A stretch of DNA of 64,000 bases from Symsagittifera roscoffensis (taxonomy: Eukaryota; Xenacoelomorpha; Acoela; Convolutidae), in NCBI RefSeq assembly GCF_963678635.1, contig NC_087064.1, positions 22,368,509-22,432,508 of the forward strand, read 5' to 3'. Of the stretch, positions 20,892-32,000 are shown piece after piece; position 1 is the first letter of the stretch, and the number at the start of each line of letters is the position of its first letter. A model generated the notes under the pieces. It did no database searches. It had not been told where the DNA came from and saw nothing but the letters and a program-made list of their open reading frames with translations. The translations under genes were made by a program, and so were the position numbers.

Positions 20892-22406
20892 ATGCACAGT
20901 AAATTACTATATCATTGCGTATTTAGAAAACACATATGCGGAACGAGTATTTGTTCCATCTCGCCGCGAGTTCCGAACGAGGACAATATTAAAGTGGAAT
21001 TTCGAACCGATCACCAAGAAAGAAAAACTGTTGTGAAAAATTGGTTTCAAACACAAAATGAGTCAGATTCGATTGCTATCATTGTATTTTCCAAGAAAAG
21101 CGGCTTAGTGAGTTCTACTGCAACGCGGCAAAATCACAGCATCCTTGAAACAATCGAAGTTGATACGAAACAAATTTTCACCAACGAACCGCTTGATGAT
21201 TATCGAACTCTTTTGTTTTCGGGGTGTGAATTTGACCATGTTTTGATCATTTTTGAATGCGATACCAGCATACATGATATTTCGGATAGTGGTTCAACTC
21301 AGGGGCAAACATTTGGACAAAATCTTCTGATTGCTACAACACGTGCCAGGAAGACACTTACCATTTTGGTGGCCAATGAAGAGCAGAAGGGGCAACTTGA
21401 CATATTCAGGGAAGACGACCATCAACTGATTGTTGCCCAGGTGATTGGCAACGAAGAAAAAGAGAAAGCAATTCTGAAGGAAAAGCTCAAGGGAAATTAT
21501 GAAAATGAAACTTTGAAAGATGTGCTTCGCATTGTTACTCATCGAGAAGATATCGAAACATTCAAAGAAGTCGTCGGCATTATTTGGCGCAAAGGTGGAA
21601 CAAATAAGAAAAATGACACTGTTAATGCTTTTATCGACGCGGTACTTCCAGGATGCATTGGTCGGCAGAAAAGCATGCAGTTTCTAAAAAAACTTGGAAA
21701 ACTTATTGCACATTATAATTTTCGCGAAACGATAAACAGTTGCCCTCACAAGGAGGCAAAGAAAAAATTGACTCGTTGGTTCGTTTCTGCCTACTACCGA
21801 GCACGAATTGAGACACTGGATTGGCGCATGGAACTCGGCCCTACGAATTTGTCAGCAGAAGAGAAGGTGTCTCTGTTTAAAGAAATACTGGTTGCAGCTT
21901 TGAAGGAAGGGTCTGAACTAGTGGTCAAGCATGCTTTCGAGAAGGGTTCGGAGTTCTGTGGCGTTGACGAAACGGAGATCGGCAAAATCATTGACGGACT
22001 TCAAATTGAAATTGATTCCGTCCAGTACCATTCTCCTTTGTCGGTTATAACTCGAACCAACAAGGACGTTGATTTAGTTGAATACTTGCTGCGTAAAATA
22101 CATCAATTTGAAAATAACGAAAGCAAAATTGTGGAAATTATAAAAGAAGCGATGAAATGGTCGGTTCAATATCCAAGTTTCCGGATGCTTCGAGTACTCA
22201 TTGCAGAAGAGCAACACTTTGCTATTTTGAGAGAAATTTTGCAGGAAGCGAGCGCCGAATGGGTTCGGAGATTCATAGAAACCGTCAACAGAATCACTGA
22301 ATCGGCAGAGAATGCCAACTGGAGCGACGACAACAAAGAATTACTCAAATTCATCATAGAGATGAAAAATACGGTGACCTCGAAAATTGGGAATCGTGGA
22401 TTATGA
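20892..22406 (+). CDS. SF1 helicase-like C-terminal fragment, 504 codons
   Basis: One long plus-strand ORF from an ATG at 20892 to a TGA at 22404-22406. Residues 58-160 resemble the second RecA-like domain of UvrD/Rep-type superfamily 1 helicases: an IAIIVFSKK strand, a motif V-like GCEFDHVLII (111-120) and a motif VI-like LLIATTRARKTLTILV. Walker A and B are absent, so it lacks the first RecA domain. The remaining ~340 residues are a soluble, mostly helical region with charged repeats (ankyrin- or TPR-like in feel, but not assigned). It begins only 100 bp from the LTR element. The true start may be an exon boundary, since an AG follows a T-rich stretch near 20930. It could be the 3' exon of a gene split or truncated by the insertion. 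Confidence 0.55.
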   Translation: MHSKLLYHCVFRKHICGTSICSISPRVPNEDNIKVEFRTDHQERKTVVKNWFQTQNESDSIAIIVFSKKSGLVSSTATRQNHSILETIEVDTKQIFTNEPLDDYRTLLFSGCEFDHVLIIFECDTSIHDISDSGSTQGQTFGQNLLIATTRARKTLTILVANEEQKGQLDIFREDDHQLIVAQVIGNEEKEKAILKEKLKGNYENETLKDVLRIVTHREDIETFKEVVGIIWRKGGTNKKNDTVNAFIDAVLPGCIGRQKSMQFLKKLGKLIAHYNFRETINSCPHKEAKKKLTRWFVSAYYRARIETLDWRMELGPTNLSAEEKVSLFKEILVAALKEGSELVVKHAFEKGSEFCGVDETEIGKIIDGLQIEIDSVQYHSPLSVITRTNKDVDLVEYLLRKIHQFENNESKIVEIIKEAMKWSVQYPSFRMLRVLIAEEQHFAILREILQEASAEWVRRFIETVNRITESAENANWSDDNKELLKFIIEMKNTVTSKIGNRGL

Positions 22407-22973
22407 GACTTTTAATCATGGTTTATATAATTAGTTTAGTTAATTATTTTCACGAACAAAAGAGACTCATGCGGGCGGAATCTTCATGCCAGAAGGACCG
22501 ACTGTCCTAAAACTTTGTCAGCCAATTGGATTCAGTACTCAAACGTTCGAAAGAAATGAGAGATAAAATAAGTCGTTTTGAACAGTGTAAAGGGAGCTGA
22601 TTGGTTGAGAAGTTTCAGGCATTCGGTATTTCTCTCATGAGATCAGCCACTAGTGATGAGCCTTGCGGGACTAGTATATATTTACAGATTTCAATATCGA
22701 ATGTGTTTAGAGTTGAATTTGATGTTAGCTGATAATGATTTTAAATTTGCACAAATAAGATTCATTCACACGTTTAAGGGTTTCACAAAAACTCCTTGAA
22801 AAATGGGCTTGACGTGAAAATGCGCATTTTGTGATACATTTTTTGACCCGCCAGGTCATTGGGAGAGACTTTTCACTGTTAAACTTCTCAAGTTTGTTTT
22901 TAATTGAATCTTTTCCTCGAAAATATAACATTTCGTGATTTTTTGGTATCGAAACTAGTTTTTGTCAGAAAAT
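22407..22973. other. Non-coding stretch after the helicase-like ORF
   Basis: No ORF with coding character and no clear repeat. It probably contains the 3' untranslated part of the upstream gene. Confidence 0.4.
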
Positions 22974-24173
22974 TTTGGCAATGAGCCTATATCAGCAAGT
23001 GCAATGGGTTTAGAGAAGAAACTATTGGTTGGAGCAGGGTAATGGATAGGCCCTTTTTAGAGTTTCGACCTTGCACCAACAAAATGTTCAACTTCTAAAA
23101 ATTAGTTTTGAAATCTTCTGTTTCAAGAGTACAACAAATCTGTAGAGTTATTAGGAGCCAATATGAGCCTTTTTGGAGGCCAATTATGAGCCAAAAAACT
23201 CTAAAAATCGCAAGCAAAAAAATACAGTTGTTAAATAGAACCCTCCAAAAAGACATACATGTCGCTTGCAAATTTTTGGCACAAACGTCTCTGGCAGAAG
23301 AAGTACTTAGGAACCCAAAATGACTCTTTTTTATTAGTTTAACATTCGACACAGAGGCGAAGCGGAGCTAATGCAGATGAGCTTTCCACTACCCTTTATC
23401 TCATTGAACCCACAATATCAGATTTGAGAGAGTAGTTTTCGAGAAAAGTCAAAAATTTTCAAAAAAAATTTCGCAAATTTTTTATTTTTCCGAGGGCCCA
23501 AATTTTTGGAGTCAAAAAATCTGGGCGTAGTCGAAAAGAAAAAGTCGAAAAGATCCACAAAACAGTCAAAAATTTGAGTTTTCAGAGGGACATAACTTTA
23601 CGTGCAGAAAAATTGGTCGTAGCCACTTATGCAGGGGAGTTATTCAAAACAGTTCTTTCCACTGAAACCAAAAACTCATATTTGAGAGAGGTAGTTTCCG
23701 AGAAAATGAAATAAAAATAATTTGAAAAATGGGTAAAAAATTCCCCCATACTTTATCGAAGGCTGTAGAGAGAGGAGTCAAGTAAAAAAGACTATAGGGG
23801 AGTATGCACGCACACAGAGGAAACAACGGTTTTTCAATTGATACTCCTTTTTTTGAAAAACTAAAATTTTGGCAAAAACTGAAAAATTATTCCAAAACGA
23901 AAAAAATGAAATTTCAACAAACAGATAGGTAAACGTATAGCCAACTTGAAAAGTGCAGAGGCGACTGCTGAAATTGTGTTGATCTTGTAACATCCCAAAA
24001 ATAGGTCATTAAGCCGATGAAAAAATAGGCCGAAAAAATTTTGCCAAGTAATTTTTTTTAGCGAAACCAAAAAAATCAAAGGAAGTATGAAGATAAGTAA
24101 AAATACGAGAAGTAGACATAAATCAAACACTAAAAACAACATAAGAAAATGCGCATAGAAAAACGACAATTCT
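22974..24173. repeat. Tandem segmental duplication, copy 1 (~1.2 kb)
   Basis: It starts at tttggcaatgagcctatatc and is repeated head to tail by the next 1.2 kb with only scattered substitutions and small indels. Both copies are A-rich, contain blocks such as gcgcatagaaaaacga at the end, and encode nothing convincing; the antisense Phe-rich ORFs are products of poly-A/T composition. Confidence 0.85.
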
Positions 24174-25380
24174 TTGGCAATGAGCCTATATCAGCATGTG
24201 CAATGGGTTTAGAGAAGAAACTATTGGTTGGAGTAGAGTAATGGATGGGCCCTTTTTAGAGTTTCGAATTTGCACCAACAAAATGTTCAACTTCTGAAAA
24301 TTTGTTTTGAAATCTTCTGTTTGAAGAGTACAACAAATCCTTTTTCAAATCCTTTTTCAAGTACAACAAATGCTTCAAGTACGCTTATTAGGAGCCAATA
24401 AGAGCCTTTTTGGAGACCAATTATGAGCCAATAAACTCTAAAAATCCCAAGCAAAAAAATACAGTTGTTAGTTAGAACCCTCCAAAAGGACGTACATGTC
24501 GCTTGCAAATTTTTGGCACAAACGTCTCTGGCAGAAGAAGTATTTAGGAACCCAAAATGAATTTTTCTTTTTAGTTTAACATTCGACACAGAGGCGAAGC
24601 GGAGCTAATGCAGATGAGCTTTTCACTACCCTTTATCTCATTGAACCCACAATATCAGATTTGGGAGAGTAGTTTTCGAGAAAAGTCAAAAATAATCAAA
24701 AAAAATATCGCAAATTTTTTTACTTTTCTTGGGCCCAAATTTTTCTAAGTAAAAAAATCTGGGCGTAGTCGAAAAGATCCACAAAACAGTCAAAAATTTG
24801 AGTTTTCCGAGGGACATAACTTTACGTGCAGAAAAAATGGCCGTAGCCACTTATGCAGGGGAGCTATTCAAAACAGCATATTTGAGAGAGGTAGTTTCCG
24901 AGAAAATGAAATAAAAATAATTTGAAAAATGGGTAAAAAATTCCCCCATACTTTATCGAAGGCTGTAGAGAGAGGAGTCAAGTAAAAAGACTCTCGGGGA
25001 GTATGCACGCACACAGAGGAAACAACGGTTTTTCAATTGATACTCCTTTTTTTGAAAAATTTGAAAAAATTTGGCAAAAACTGAAAAAATTTTCCAAAAC
25101 GAAAAAAATGAAATTTCAACAAACAGATAGGTAAACGTATAGCCAACTTGAAAAGTGCAGAGGTGACTGCTGAAATTGTGTTGATCTTGAAACATCCCAA
25201 AAATAGGTCATTAAACCGATGAAAAAATAGGCCGAAAAAATTTTGCCAAGTAATTTTTTTTAGCGAAACCAAAAAAATCAAAGGAAAAAAGAAGATAAGT
25301 AAAAATACAAAAAGTAGACATAAATCAAACACTAAAAACAACATAAGAAAATGCGCATAGAAAAACGAAAATTCTAAGAT
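24174..25380. repeat. Tandem segmental duplication, copy 2 (~1.2 kb)
   Basis: This is the second copy of 22974-24173. It has a small insertion near 24340-24370 (a local repeat of tcctttttcaa) and loses a few bases near 24870. High similarity indicates a fairly recent duplication. Confidence 0.85.
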
Positions 25381-25474
25381 GTGACAACTAAGCCGACAAC
25401 AGATAAGCAGACATATTATTGGCCAATAGTATTTTTTAGGAATATTTCCTGTTTGAAAAAAAAAACAAGTCATG

Positions 25475-25550
25475 GTCTAACTCGAATCCAGGACCTTTCC
25501 CGTGCCAGGCATATTCGTTACCTCTAAGCTATGTTGACAAGAGACGCTAA
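25475..25550 (-). other. tRNA-like / SINE head remnant
   Basis: On the minus strand there is an A-box-like TAGCTTAGAGGTAACGA, followed at tRNA spacing by GGATTCGAGTT, a B-box-like segment. The stems do not pair well enough for a working tRNA, so a tRNA pseudogene or the head of a tRNA-derived SINE is more likely. Confidence 0.35.
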
Positions 25551-28500
25551 GAAATTTGAATACTTTAAGAAACAAGATAAAGATGAGTCCAGACGTCTAG
25601 ATGAAACCTGTGGACAAACTTGTTTACGGGAAACAAGGTCTAGTACCCGGTTGCAATACCCTTGCTTATCGCAAGGGTATTAAGAAACCGAATTAGAGTA
25701 CCAAATGAAATTTCTCAAATTGGCGAAAGATTTAATTATGAAATTTTAACGCATCTCAAATATTATTAATTGAATGAATGCCATCAAAAAGTTAAGTACG
25801 CCTTGAAATCTTATTCACAGAAGAGGACATATTCACGGTCCATCAACCGCTGCTATTTATCTATTGCTATTTGTCCTTTCAAGTTATTCAAAATCCAACC
25901 GCTGCTATTTATCTGTTGCTATTTGGCCTTTCAAGTTCCTTCAAAATCCATTTTTGAATAGCCGATATTCCTAAAAAGTAGCCTCATAACTGATTGCTTG
26001 TACAGTGTGCTTCAGATACAATCTTTAAAAATAATTTCAAATCTCTCAGTATTTCACCAGCTGGCGCAATGAAAATTTGACAGTAGAAAATGGACAAACA
26101 TTTTGAAGTAAAAATTTTTCCAACGGTGACATCTGATAAGTCAATCAAGAGCTCAAACGGAAGTCATTGAGTTTCTGAGAAATTCGTTTGCAGATTTTTT
26201 GGGTCTTTTTACTAATTCTGCCCAAAAATCGATGTTTCAATATCTTAAACTGGAACAATTTTTCTTCAATCTGATTAGCCAAAATAAGCCAATCAAATTT
26301 CAGTACAACTCAAAATTTGAATTAGAAATAAACCGAATTGGCATCAGGTTAAGAATGTTTTGTAAATTAGTCAAAATTATTTCAAATACGCTCCAAAAAA
26401 TTTCCAATATTAATAAAAAAAAGCCTCTTATGCAGCCAAACAAAGTTTAAGAAGAGTATAATTGATTGAAACTTAGAATACCGGCAAGGCGATCACTTCG
26501 AGATTGTCAGATCATGTAATCGATCCCCTGCCATGCCAATGATAGTGTTAGAACGAGCTCTCACTTGACTTCTAGCTTCAGGACTACCACAACCTGACCG
26601 ATGACGGTTGCAAAACTTAATTTAATTGTTCAAAAATTAGGAGAGTATAGTCTTGTTAAACTTTGTTGGACTAGGTAAGAGGCTCACCTTGATATAATTG
26701 ACCCGGTCGCTGAAGCGTAATTTTTGATTGACTGAAAAAGACAAAACTATCCGTTTTGGGGCAAAATTTTGAGCCCGAATGTAGTAAAAACAAACTAAAT
26801 CACGTTACTTCTGCTAAAATTCTAAGCAAGTTTTGTCTTCATCGTTTTTCACCTATAGCCAACCCAATTTGAGAAAAACCCAATTTAACTTTCAATTTTA
26901 TGCTTTTCATAATTTAAATTAGCGCCACAATCACGTCCATGCCGTTTTATAAATATTAGGTGGATGTAGACTGATCATAAGTTATTCAAACCATTAACTA
27001 AAATTTCGACCGTTTTCCAAGCTTGAGTTTCAATACACTTCGACTTTTGACAACTTTGCGGCAAATTGGATTGATCGAACTACGCGACTGTTCAACAGCG
27101 CATTTCGATTCAAATGATTATTTTACGCAACATAACCACAAAGCTACTTCGTGTAACTCGGGCAATGAACAGTTGATTTTGGCTACAACAAAACACTTTT
27201 TCTTTTTTATTTGCCGAAAATTGATTGATGATAAACAATATATCCGGGTGATTGACGAATGGTGATATACAATATATCCGTTTAGCTAAAAAAATTCAGT
27301 AGTAAAGAAATGTTTCACATTATTTAACCAACAGAGAACCTGGTTTTTTAATTAAACTGTAATTACTAACCAAACAAAAAATATCAATTAAGGAGAATTA
27401 AATTATTTTACAAAAACAATTTCTTCATTCGATTCCTAGAAAATTCTGTGCCGGTATCTTTTTCGTTTTTTTTTTGCTGTCAGGCTAGTTAACCACTATT
27501 TCTCAAAATATTTATTTGGTCACAAGACTTAAGCCCGTTACATATGTATTTCAAAAAACTAAATCAGCAGGCGTTTATTTTTCAAACGAAAATTTGCCAG
27601 GGATGTAGTCTGGCATCACAATTAAGACCTTGCAGCCATAAATCGAATTCCCAAAAAAAATTCTAAAAATGATTTGTCTCGATAACAACTGGTCTGGAAA
27701 AAGTGGTGTCTGAAAAATAAGGTCTGAAAAACATGGAGACTGAACTTTATTACCTAATTTTACAGTAAATTTTCTCATAACGGGGCCGAGAAATTGATTT
27801 TCTCAGTAAATTTTCTTGGAGGACGGCGATATGGATTTCCCCGAAACTCCACTACGATTTAATAGCAAGATTCTTGAAAAACTTTTGGATGGTCTTAGAG
27901 AACAAGAATTGAACTAAAGGGGCGCAAGTGGACTGAAACAATTACGATGTGCAGGTTGAAGTTTCTGAGAATTTGACGGTAGTTGATGGGATGGTTGAAA
28001 GTTAGGGTTGAATGGAGGGCAGTCAGGGGTAGGGAGTTTGATTTCGAGGCCGTCAAGGTAAAAAATAGTCTAGAGTGCACAAGGGACAGTTCAAATCTCG
28101 GTGGTGTTCACTTTAAAAATTCTGGCCACTACATTCAAAAAATATCCAGCCACGTATCTGGAATCAAACGCTGGCTTGAGTTATTTTAATCGTAAATATA
28201 CAAAGGAAACATTTTTATGGACCTTTATGGGTTGGGATTTATACCGGAGCGGAGTAGTAGTATCTGGATAAGCAGACGGAGCAGCCTAGCCGGCTTCGGA
28301 CGCTCCGTAACCGAACACCTGGAGGCTTCTGAGCTTTCCTCCGACCCATGTGAGGGGGAGTTCGACCCCATTGCAACCTGGCTAGCCAGAAGTCGCATCC
28401 ACCACGTGACCTCATTTTCTCAAGTACTGTACATTTAATCTGAGATCATTTATGGAAAATTTAATTTAACTTAACTATGCTGCAAAAAATAATTCACATT

Positions 28501-28990
28501 TTTACAATGCAGATTATAGATAGACACCAGTAATATATTTAGAGACAACAAGAGATCCATCTTCGAACTAAATAATTCAAACAATTTATATAAGAACTGT
28601 ATTTGAAAGAATTAAAACCATTTTTAATTTCATTGAATAGTCTTACTGTACAATACATTGAAAACTGCAAACAATATTAACACCGAAGTTCCTGTAATTA
28701 ATATTTCCTCTCATAATTCATACCGATGAAATCCAGCACCAAGTTGTCTAACCTAGATAGTTGAGCATACTATCATAAAATAGGATATCGATATTGACAT
28801 ACAAAAGCACTATTAACATTTCAATTAATGCAACCCAGTAATGAGCATTATACAGTACAACTCCTTATTTCAGTTCCTAAAAAGAAGTCCCTGGCTGTAT
28901 TTCAACCATACAGTCTGAACAACATTACTCGAAAAGTTATTAGTACACACGCAACTACGAATCTGCTTCTTTTGCAAGGCTCGAATATGC
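25551..28990. other. Intergenic region between the tandem duplication and the golgin gene
   Basis: No supported gene. It contains a 52-bp tandem repeat (25844-25895 and 25896-25948, caaccgctgctatttatct...), a block near 26330-26460 resembling 1860-1990, and a GC-rich island at 28230-28400 with a gttcgacccc B-box-like motif. The rest is AT-rich single-copy-looking sequence. Confidence 0.45.
25844..25948. repeat. 52-bp tandem duplication
   Basis: Two adjacent units begin with caaccgctgctatttatct and end in ttcaaaatc; they differ at a few bases. Confidence 0.8.
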
Positions 28991-29017
28991 AATTTTCGTA
29001 CAAAGATCGACTGAACG

Positions 29018-32000
29018 CTACAAAGGAATCCATTTCTGACCTTGTTTCACAGCTCGTAAGATCTCTTTAGATTCCCTGTCGTCAAACTTTGCAATTGACA
29101 CCAAAACTTTCGCCATCACCATCTTCTCCTGGCCCATGATGAACTGTCTCAGAATAGTTCTCAGGAACTGCAGTTGAGTTGGGTCTTCCATGTTGAACAA
29201 GTTCTCCTGACTAGAAAGCGATAGGTTAGCAGGGGACGTTAACACAGCAACTTCCTCTCTCTGATTACTCGGCGAAGCGATACTTTCTTCTGACATACTT
29301 GCTCCATTCACATGCAACCCGTTGTTATCTGAGGATCGACTTTCAACTGTGGATGATACCAAGTCGTGATATTTCTCCGAATAATATTCGTCCATTTCTC
29401 GCACAATTTTATCTCTTTCTCGCTTCAATCTCTCGTCACAGTCTTGGTCTTTTGACTTCAAACTGGTCTTCAAAGTTTCCTCCATTCGCTCAATTTCAGA
29501 TTCCTTCGCTTCTAACAGTGATTTCAAATCCGAATTTTTCTGTTTCGTTTTGGCTTCCTTACTCAATAAATCATTTCTTGATCTTTCAGCCTTGTAATTT
29601 GATTCTAAATCTTGTATCTCAAACTCCAAATTCGCGATTATCAGTTTTTGTTCCTGCACCTGTTTCTCTAAAACTCTTTGGTCTTCGTGCGATTTGTTTT
29701 CCATCGCTTTGACTTTCTGCTCATTTTGTTTTTCCATTCGTTTGATGTCACTTTGCGAGGTGTGAACAAGCGTTTCGTATTTTTGTTTGTATTCGTGCAA
29801 GGTCGCCGACAAGGTTTCCTTGTGCAACTGAGTCGTCAACTCGGCTATTCTCGTCTCTAATTCCTGATTGGCAACTTCTTTCTCTGCGATCTGATGACGC
29901 AACGATGCGATTTCCTCGTTGAAGTTATTACTCAACTCTGTCTCTGATTCGGCCGCTTTTTGTTCACATTCTAAGAACAAGTTCTTCACGTTTTCTTGAT
30001 GACTCAAGGTCAAAATAGTCATTTCTTCATTATGAGATTTGACAATTTTGCTCATTTCTTCTTCGTGATTCCGTCTCAAACTCTCTGTTTTCTTCTGCGA
30101 AGTGCTCTTTCCTTCTCGTATCTGATCGTCGAGACTTTTAACTAGGGAAGCATGTTTTGTTTTTATTTCTGAAATTTCATCTCCGTGCTTTGACCGGATT
30201 TTCTGCAAAGTGTCTCTTAGTTTAACGATTTCGTCAGATTGTGTTTTAATTTCTCTGTCCTTCGATAATTTTTCCTCATTCGAAGAGGTTTTCAGTGTTT
30301 CAATTTTTTCCTTATTTCTTTTATTGCTCTCCTCCATTTTCATTTGATACTTTTGAAAGTCTTTTTTAACTGTGGCAAGTGTCATTTCAACTTCCGATTT
30401 CTCATTTTGAAGTAACTTCAAATCCGCTGCTAGTTTATTTCTTTCCACGTAATGCGACTTCGTCATAGACTGTTTTTCTTCGTCATATGCTTCTTGATTC
30501 CTCCTACAAGTTTCTTGGCTCGATTTCAACTCATCGCTTAACTGAACTAAGTGCGCCTCATTTTCTGAAATTTCAATTTGTAAACTATCGACTTTTGCCT
30601 CCAGTTTTCCAAATTTTTCCTTGCCATCGTGTTCTAACTTTCGGCGCAATTCTTCATTTTCACTTTTGAGAGACTTCAGCTGTTCTTCCAGCTGATGTCG
30701 CACTAACATAACATCATTTTGACTCTGTTCCAGAGTTGAATTCACTAACTTGTGACTTTCTCCAAGTTCGCTTGTCAACCTGTCAACTTGTGATTTATTG
30801 TTTGAGTTTTCCACAAACAAACTTTCTTTTTCCTCGAGGAGATATTTGAGCTGTTCTTGCTGATCAGTCGTCATTTGCTGAAGTTTTTCAATTTCTTTGT
30901 CTTTAGCTTTGAATTTCTCGTTGATTATTTGCTTTTGAGAAGAAAATTTTTCTTCTACTTTCTTTTTGTAGTCGTCGAACTTTGCTTTTTGCTGCTCATT
31001 AACTGTTTCCGCAGATCTTAATTTTTCTTGCTCTGATTGTAAAGTTTTCAATTGTGACTCAATTTCAGCTTGGCTCGTTTTGAGCCTCGAATTAAGTTCT
31101 TCGACTTCGGTTTCCAGACTAATTTTTGTCTCTATTGATTTCTTAAGTTTCGTTTCATAATCAGTCGTTATTTCTTCCACTCGGCTTTCCGAGTCTTCGA
31201 GGGAGTTTTTGAGGAATTTCACTTCGTTTTCTTGCTGCTCCAGTTCATCACGCAGTTTACTTATCCTTTCCTCGTAGCTTTTTTCATACTCGTCTAGCAA
31301 ACTGTTCACGCGAGAAGCATTAGAATCAGCCTCCCCAAACGCTTTTTCCAAACCTTCTATTTTTTCATTGAAACTTTTCCTTTCTAGGCTGAATTGTTCT
31401 GCCTGATCCTCTAATGACGATTCCCATGAGCTTTTAGCTTCTAGCAATTTTACATGATCCTCTTTCAGCTTTTGCAATGATGAAATTTCGGTTTCCTTTT
31501 CTTGGACTAAAACATTCAACTTGTGCTTTGCTTCATTTAGTTCCTTAGTAATTTCTTCCAAATTTTCTATTTTAGTTTTTAATTCTGTTAATTTTGACTC
31601 TGCATTCGAAAACTTTTCAGCCATTTCAGACAGTTCTGCTCTGCATTTTTCCAGCTCTTTATTCAACTCTAACTTTTCGTTCGTGAAAACTCTTTTCTCT
31701 TTGTTGAACGCGTCTTTTAATTCTATTTCAAGATCATTTACAGCTTGTTGTTTTTCGACTAGCAATTTTTCCTTCATGCTTTCAAACTCTTGTGACAACT
31801 GGTGGTAATTGCGCTTGACCTCCACATTTTCCAGTGCGCAATTATCGTACTCTTCATTTGAGACTGAATTCTGACTACTCGCTGCAACTGCATCGGCCAA
31901 AGCTTCAACTTCGTCCACTTTACACTCCAGTTCTTGCTGCAGTTCTTTCACTCTTTCATTCAAACTTGACACTTTCTGGTCACGATCTTTCGAAATCGAA

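Noticed and set aside
23778-25473. Phe-rich minus-strand ORFs in the tandem duplication
   Set aside because: They come from poly-A/T tracts read antisense; the two copies break the frames at different places.
28285-28400. tRNA gene at the GC-rich island
   Set aside because: A good B-box-like gttcgacccc is present but no A box at tRNA spacing and no cloverleaf stems.
28828-29070. 80-codon plus-strand ORF overlapping the golgin 3' end
   Set aside because: It has no recognised motif and its second half is antisense to the coding end of the golgin.
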